Assembly (NCBI GenBank): GCA_018396615.1
Contig: JAGTQT010000047.1
Coordinates: 619-11,097 of the forward strand
From: Candidatus Bathyarchaeota archaeon
GTDB lineage: Archaea > Thermoproteota > Bathyarchaeia > Bathyarchaeales > Bathycorpusculaceae
Length of the DNA stretch: 10,479 bases
Direction of reading: 5' to 3'
The notes under the pieces were generated by a model. The model was not told the DNA's origin and did not search any database. It saw only the letters and a program-made list of their open reading frames with translations. Numbering within the stretch: position 1 is the stretch's first letter; each line of letters opens with the position of its first letter. Both the position numbers and the translations under genes were made by a program. Below are positions 6,914 to 10,479 of the stretch, piece by piece.

Positions 6914-7524
6914 ACTGGCTCTGCGGTTTGTGCCTCAGTGTGTTGCAGTTTCGTAACAAGCTTCGACTTTCGGATGCCGACATGCCGCAGTGGCGCTATT
7001 TTCTTTGCCTCGTTGTAGATGTCTGAGGCGATCTTTCCGAGAACTATTTCTTGTGCAAACTGATCTAATGTCAATGCAGCAGCTTTTTCTTTGATTGTTT
7101 TCTCCATGATTGCGCGGATCGTTTTTTCTTGCGAGGTTCTTATTCGTGTAAGCGTAAAGGCTGAGACAGCGAGCAGAAGTTTGTATCCATCCTTCGTTGT
7201 AGCAGTGAATATAGCATCAACTTTGGTTGTTCTTCTGCGGACAAGGCTTCTCAAGTAGTCTCTGGAGTACTCATGTCCCTTGAATATTGTATGTGCAGTT
7301 TTGCCTTCAACCTCTGTTATTTGAAAGTACATTTTTAGATACTGGTGAGAAAAATCGTTCGTTATGTCGTAAAGCGTGGCGTCAACTACTCTTCCTACGA
7401 GCTTTTCTGCTTCGGCAACAGGCACAGCGCCTAGCTCCACATTTCCAAAGTACGGCGGCGCCATTACCGTGTACCATGTTTTGCTTCTCCACTTATCTCG
7501 TATACGTTTTGTTTTTGAGGACAA
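6910..7524 (-). CDS. rps3ae: 30S ribosomal protein eS1 (S3Ae)
   Basis: A 204-residue archaeal/eukaryotic-type small-subunit protein. The conserved start region DKWRSKTWYTVMAPPYFG (10-27), GRVVDATLYDITNDFSHQYLK and the central basic stretch SLVRRRTTKVDAI are typical of S3Ae/eS1, which sits near the mRNA exit of the small subunit. Translation starts at TTG (7522-7524): between it and the upstream in-frame stop there is no ATG, GTG or other TTG, and the next ATG would remove the conserved KTWYT segment. A partial ribosome site (GGGAAAG) precedes it. It lies 51 bases downstream of serS on the same strand and overlaps korC by four bases at the stop codons. The C-terminal tail (QHTEAQTAEPV) is variable in the family. 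Confidence 0.95.
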   Translation of the reverse strand: MSSKTKRIRDKWRSKTWYTVMAPPYFGNVELGAVPVAEAEKLVGRVVDATLYDITNDFSHQYLKMYFQITEVEGKTAHTIFKGHEYSRDYLRSLVRRRTTKVDAIFTATTKDGYKLLLAVSAFTLTRIRTSQEKTIRAIMEKTIKEKAAALTLDQFAQEIVLGKIASDIYNEAKKIAPLRHVGIRKSKLVTKLQHTEAQTAEPV

Positions 7525-7564
7525 GTCTTTCCCTTCGAATGTAGCTTGAAAATTCGCATAAGGG

Positions 7565-7573
7565 TATTAAAAG
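7565..7573 (-). promoter_or_regulatory. Possible TATA box for rps3ae
   Basis: CTTTTAATA on the minus strand lies about 45 bases before the TTG of rps3ae and would give a leader of roughly 20 bases. It sits immediately upstream of the serS stop, so rps3ae may have its own promoter besides read-through from serS. This is a weak match in an AT-rich gap. Confidence 0.3.
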
Positions 7574-7575
7574 GT

Positions 7576-8862
7576 TTACCGTGCAGGCTCTATTTTCTCA
7601 ATCCCGCCCATGTACTTCCTTAAGGCCTCAGGGACAATAATTGAACTATCTTCCTGCTGATTATTCTCAAGTATAGCAACGATTGTTCTGCTTGCAAGGG
7701 CGGTTGAGTTAAGCGTGTGCACAAAACCTTTTGGGGCTTCCCCCTCTTTTTCTCTGTACCTTACGTTCAGCCTTCTGGACTGGTAGTCTGTGCAGTTGCT
7801 GCATGAACCCAACTCTCTGTAAGCGTTCTGAGCGGGCATCCAAGCTTCAAAGTCATATTTTTTAGCTGCAACTGTCCCAATGTCTCCGGTGCACACGTTG
7901 ACTACGCGGTAGGGTAAATTCAGCTTCTTTAAGATGGCTTCAGCATTTTGTATGAGCTCTTCATGCAGCTTCCAAGAGTCTTCTGGCTTACAGAAAATAA
8001 ATTGCTCTATCTTGTTGAACTGGTGAGTTCGGAAGATCCCTCGTGTGTCTTTTCCATGTGCTCCAGCTTCCTTGCGGAAGTTCGTGCTGATTCCCGCGAA
8101 TTTAAGAGGCAGCTTTTCCGCGTTCAGCACCTCACCCATGAACATTGCTGCAATAGGGTGTTCAGATGTCGCGATCAAATAGAGGTCCTCATTTTCAATT
8201 TTGTATAGCACGTCTTCGAAATCGCTTAATGCGGTGACCCCTTCGTATGCTTCACGCCTCATCATAAAAGGAGGCTCTATAGGAATGTAACCTTTCTTGG
8301 CAACTTCTTCCATTGCAAAATGCATCAGCGCCATATCCAGCAAGACACCATCCCTTTTCAAGTAGTAGAATCTGGCTCCGGCAACCTTCCCTGCTCGTTC
8401 AATATCAATAATGTCGAGGTCTAAGCCTAGCTCTATGTGTCCTTTGACGGGAAAACTAAATTTTGGAGGTTTTCCCCATGCTCGTATTTGAACATTATCG
8501 TTCTCATCTTTGCCGACGGGAACCGAATCATGCAGTAGATTCGGAAGACGCATGAGAATTCCATGCGCTTTCGCCTCAGCCTCATTCACTTCTTTCTCCA
8601 GAGCCGTGATTTCCTTGTCGAGGGATTTGGCTTTTGCTACTTCCCTGTCTATATCTTGTCCTTTCTTTTTAAGTGTCACAATTTCTGTTGTAATCTGTTT
8701 TCTTTTGTGGCGAAGCTCATTCAGCCTTGTTAAGCCTTGACGCCAAATCCTATCATTATTGATCAAGTCTGCAAGCATTCTTAGGTTTTCAGGGTCTCCC
8801 CTCTTCTCGAGGTTGCTTCTAACGAACTCGGAGTTTTCTCGGATAAGCTTTATGTCCAGCAT
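7576..8862 (-). CDS. serS: Seryl-tRNA synthetase, canonical class II type
   Basis: A 428-residue enzyme that charges tRNA-Ser with serine using ATP. The N-terminal 110 residues form the tRNA-binding antiparallel coiled coil (MLDIKLIREN, then long charged helices). The catalytic core has the TSE motif at 232-234, class II motif 2 (FRKEAGAHGKDTRGIFRTHQF, 262-282) and motif 3 around 385-415, with Arg 392 in ALASRT and ENNQQEDSSIIVPEALRKYM following. It is the canonical type shared with bacteria, eukaryotes and many archaea, not the divergent methanogen type with the zinc site. The start is standard for the family; GAGAGA lies three bases before the ATG. rps3ae follows 51 bases downstream. Confidence 0.96.
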   Translation of the reverse strand: MLDIKLIRENSEFVRSNLEKRGDPENLRMLADLINNDRIWRQGLTRLNELRHKRKQITTEIVTLKKKGQDIDREVAKAKSLDKEITALEKEVNEAEAKAHGILMRLPNLLHDSVPVGKDENDNVQIRAWGKPPKFSFPVKGHIELGLDLDIIDIERAGKVAGARFYYLKRDGVLLDMALMHFAMEEVAKKGYIPIEPPFMMRREAYEGVTALSDFEDVLYKIENEDLYLIATSEHPIAAMFMGEVLNAEKLPLKFAGISTNFRKEAGAHGKDTRGIFRTHQFNKIEQFIFCKPEDSWKLHEELIQNAEAILKKLNLPYRVVNVCTGDIGTVAAKKYDFEAWMPAQNAYRELGSCSNCTDYQSRRLNVRYREKEGEAPKGFVHTLNSTALASRTIVAILENNQQEDSSIIVPEALRKYMGGIEKIEPAR

Positions 8863-8923
8863 TATCTCTCACGGCAAGCATCGCTAATCTTTCATTGACT
8901 CTTTTAGTTCTAGCCACAACTCG

Positions 8924-8936
8924 CCTATTTAACTTT
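8924..8936 (-). promoter_or_regulatory. Possible TATA box for serS
   Basis: AAAGTTAAATAG on the minus strand lies about 65 bases before the serS ATG and would place a transcript start near 8900. It is a moderate match. The AT-rich element at 9035-9045, read leftward, is a better TATA box but would give a leader of about 150 bases. Confidence 0.3.
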
Positions 8937-9034
8937 GATGAAGCCCAGAATCTTCAGTTGTAGCGCCAAAAATTTTTTTGAACACAAACTGCTCAAGGGA
9001 TCAGATCGTGGGATCCACAAGCAGCATATTTTAA

Positions 9035-9060
9035 TTTATATTTAATCGGAGAAATTCTCC
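9035..9060. promoter_or_regulatory. TATA-like element next to a perfect 13-base palindrome
   Basis: TTTATATTTA (9035-9044) is followed three bases later by GGAGAA-A-TTCTCC (9048-9060), two 6-base arms about a central A. Read rightward, the palindrome lies between TATA box and predicted start, a classic place for a repressor. Read leftward, the same AT stretch (TTAAATATA, with the palindrome upstream) could drive serS, where the palindrome would be in an activator-like position. No regulator is identified. Confidence 0.4.
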
Positions 9061-9183
9061 AAATATCCACGTTAGAGCTGGATTTAAGCTTCTTTTCACG
9101 AAGCCTCTTCTAAGGAGCGTAATCAATTGACTAACTAGCCTAGAAGAACTGATAGAAAGAATCAAGGGATTAGCTTTCTTGCT

Positions 9184-9393
9184 CTACAGTAACCTCATGC
9201 TTCTCAGCATATCATTTTGCATACATTCTTTGATGGCAGTTAAGAAACTGGTTCTATCTAAAGCTATTTTGGAGAGACGATGATTCCTGATATTGAATGA
9301 AGGGTTTGCAATACAATCTGAGTAGTCCTCTCTTTGTCTGCAGGCAATATAGTTACCCTTTGCCAGTTTTTCACAAGTTACTCTAGCTTCAAG
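9184..9393 (-). pseudogene. Possible remnant of a small protein-coding gene
   Basis: Downstream of ftsY, 69 codons are open on the minus strand (9393 down to 9187, stop TAG at 9184-9186). The reading includes CEKLAKGNYIACRQREDY and later FLTAIKECMQNDML, a balanced, soluble-protein-like composition with four Cys. There is no usable start codon in this frame before the upstream stop. In the frame one base off, an ATG near 9408-9416 reads MGMEKGIA and then hits TGA; removal of one T near 9391 would join it to the open frame. This suggests a single frameshift or decay. An antisense frame on the plus strand (9131-9285) is also open (LEELIERIKGLAFLLYSN and onward), so one of the two is a shadow. 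I do not recognise the family. Confidence 0.35.
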
Positions 9394-9396
9394 CTA
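9384..9396. repeat. Short perfect palindrome
   Basis: TAGCTT-C-AAGCTA, two 6-base arms about a central C. It lies at the apparent break point of the possible gene remnant. Its size matches the palindrome at 9048-9060, but the arm sequence differs, so a common binding protein is not indicated. Confidence 0.4.
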
Positions 9397-9481
9397 TGCC
9401 TTTTTCCATGCCCATCTGATTTGTATAAGATGCAACTCGCTATGTTACACGAAGCGCGCGAACCCAGATCTTACTAATTTT

Positions 9482-9544
9482 TAAGCTTTAGAAATTTTGA
9501 GAAATGGGGGCTCAGAGCATGATAAGCACTCTAAGCTTCAGAAA
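9482..9544. repeat. Pair of 13-base direct repeats 50 bases apart
   Basis: TAAGCTTTAGAAA (9482-9494) and TAAGCTTCAGAAA (9532-9544) differ at one base and are spaced exactly 50 bases. They lie just downstream of the ftsY stop. They may be chance in an AT-rich gap or the mark of a small duplication. Confidence 0.35.
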
Positions 9545-9561
9545 ACCGTATCGTATAGCCA

Positions 9562-10467
9562 TTACTTAAGTATCATTTCCACAAATTTTCTTGGGTTAAA
9601 CTCTTCCAAATCATCGTACTGCTGTCCGGTTCCAATAAATAAAATTGGCTTCTTAGTGATATAGGTAACACTCAAGGAAGATCCACCCTTTACATCAGCA
9701 TCCACCTTAGTGAGTATCGTCGCGTCTATACCTATACTTTTATGGAATTCCTCTGCCTGCATGACAGCGTCGTTTCCCGTGAGAGAGTCAACGGTAAGTA
9801 TAGTCAAATCTGGGCTGACAACACGCTTCACTTTTTCCAGTTCACTCATCAAATTCCGATTTGTCTGCATTCTTCCAGCGGTATCTATTAAAACCACATC
9901 GACGCCATGTGACTTCGCATGCCCAATAGTGTCGTAAGCCACCGCTGCCGGGTCAGCACCGTAACTGTGCTTTATCATCCTTATGCCCAAACGTTTGGCA
10001 TGTTCCTCAAGCTGTTCTATAGAGCCGGCGCGGTATGTGTCGCTGCATGCCAAGACCACTGAGAAACCCTTTTTGTTTAGGAAACGCGCGACCTTTGCAA
10101 TTGTTGTAGTTTTTCCTGTTCCGTTTATACCGACGAACACTATTACGAATGGTTCTCTTTTTTTGCGTTTTTCTTTGATAGATTCTAAGAGGTTTATCTG
10201 ACTGTTTGTTAGCATAACTTTCAAAATGGCTTCGCGCAAGCTGCTTTCAACAATTTTCTTGCGGTCTTCAAGCCTTTTAACCTGCACACCGTCTAGCTTC
10301 TTTTCCATCTCATCGCAGATGCGCTCTGCAACTGGAAAGGCAACATCATTTTCCACGAGGCTTATCTTGAAATCGGAGAGCACTGGGCGCAGACTTGCCG
10401 CTTTAAGCTCGGATGTAGTAATTTTGCCTACAATACTTTTAAATCCGGTCTTTAGTTTCTCAAACAT
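9562..10467 (-). CDS. ftsY: Signal recognition particle receptor FtsY (NG GTPase)
   Basis: A 301-residue SRP receptor GTPase that docks SRP-ribosome complexes at the membrane for co-translational insertion. The N domain is a helical bundle (about 1-100). The G domain shows GINGTGKTTT (113-122), the SRP-GTPase insertion motif DTYRAGSIEQLE (143-154), DTAGRMQTN (195-203), TKVDADVKGG (253-262) and the closing GTGQQYDDLEEF (279-290). The longer acidic N-terminal region of many bacterial FtsY proteins is absent, as is usual in archaea. The ATG at 10465-10467 gives the archaeal-type start MFEKLK. The frame stays open to the window edge (K-L-G-K before the Met), so a slightly longer N-terminus cannot be excluded. 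The stop is followed by the 700-base gap. Confidence 0.95.
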   Translation of the reverse strand: MFEKLKTGFKSIVGKITTSELKAASLRPVLSDFKISLVENDVAFPVAERICDEMEKKLDGVQVKRLEDRKKIVESSLREAILKVMLTNSQINLLESIKEKRKKREPFVIVFVGINGTGKTTTIAKVARFLNKKGFSVVLACSDTYRAGSIEQLEEHAKRLGIRMIKHSYGADPAAVAYDTIGHAKSHGVDVVLIDTAGRMQTNRNLMSELEKVKRVVSPDLTILTVDSLTGNDAVMQAEEFHKSIGIDATILTKVDADVKGGSSLSVTYITKKPILFIGTGQQYDDLEEFNPRKFVEMILK

Positions 10468-10479
10468 TTTGCCGAGCTT

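Larger units (their letters stand above)
8863..9561. other. Long intergenic region between ftsY and serS
   Basis: About 700 bases with no confident complete gene, unusually long beside a tightly packed operon. It is AT-rich. I looked for tRNA T-arms, SRP RNA domain IV and C/D-box guides on both strands and found none that hold up. Contents worth listing separately are a TATA-like element with a palindrome (9035-9060), a possible gene remnant (9184-9393) and short repeats. A small hairpin, GCTTC/GAAGC with a 7-base loop, lies at 9088-9104. It may be the site of a decayed gene. Confidence 0.6.

Noticed and set aside
7287..7544. 85-codon plus-strand open frame
   Set aside because: Antisense to the conserved N-terminal half of rps3ae, with a Cys/Phe/Leu-rich reading and no ribosome site.
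8971..8979. T-run as a plus-strand terminator
   Set aside because: No plus-strand gene lies upstream that it could terminate; serS runs the other way.
9277..9321. Possible C/D-box guide RNA
   Set aside because: A near C box (ACGATGA) and two CTGA boxes are present, but the first CTGA is only three bases from the C box, leaving no guide sequence, and the C box has a mismatch.
9421..9480. Possible tRNA T-arm (GGGTTCGCG on the minus strand)
   Set aside because: The flanking bases do not form a T stem, and no acceptor stem or anticodon arm is found at the right distance.

Overview
The window is archaeal chromosome. The evidence is an eS1-type ribosomal protein (S3Ae), an archaeal-style SRP receptor FtsY, HdrA and Kor enzymes of the kind found in anaerobic archaea, and TATA-box promoters. 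The moderate GC content, the energy genes and a canonical (not methanogen-type) seryl-tRNA synthetase suggest an uncultured anaerobe such as a Bathyarchaeia-like Thermoproteota lineage. That taxonomic guess is inference.

Layout. Bases 1-44 hold the first codons of a leftward gene with a Rossmann NAD(P)-binding start. A short divergent control region (45-197) follows. Six rightward genes are then packed tightly (198-6913): an HdrC-like/GltD-like fusion, an HdrA-MvhD fusion, and the four subunits of a 2-oxoacid:ferredoxin oxidoreductase in the order D-A-B-C. Gaps are 0-3 bases, with one 4-base overlap, so this reads as one operon. It meets two leftward genes tail to tail: rps3ae (eS1) and serS. 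The two facing stop codons share the four bases 6910-6913. A gap of about 700 bases (8863-9561) has no confident gene, but holds a TATA-like element beside a perfect palindrome and an apparent decayed open frame. Leftward ftsY fills the right end.

How the genes work together. The Kor enzyme oxidises a 2-oxoacid with CoA and gives electrons to ferredoxin clusters. HdrA is an FAD, multi-cluster electron-splitting flavoprotein, and its C-terminal MvhD domain is an electron wire. The first gene joins HdrC-type clusters to an NAD(P)H-binding GltD flavoprotein. Together they could link 2-oxoacid oxidation or synthesis, through ferredoxin and HdrA flavin, to NAD(P)(H), without the HdrB disulfide-reducing subunit, which is absent from the window. 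This Kor-HdrA/MvhD-HdrC/GltD module is the most interesting system here. Its function is inferred from domains and operon structure. The right half is ordinary translation and protein-targeting housekeeping.
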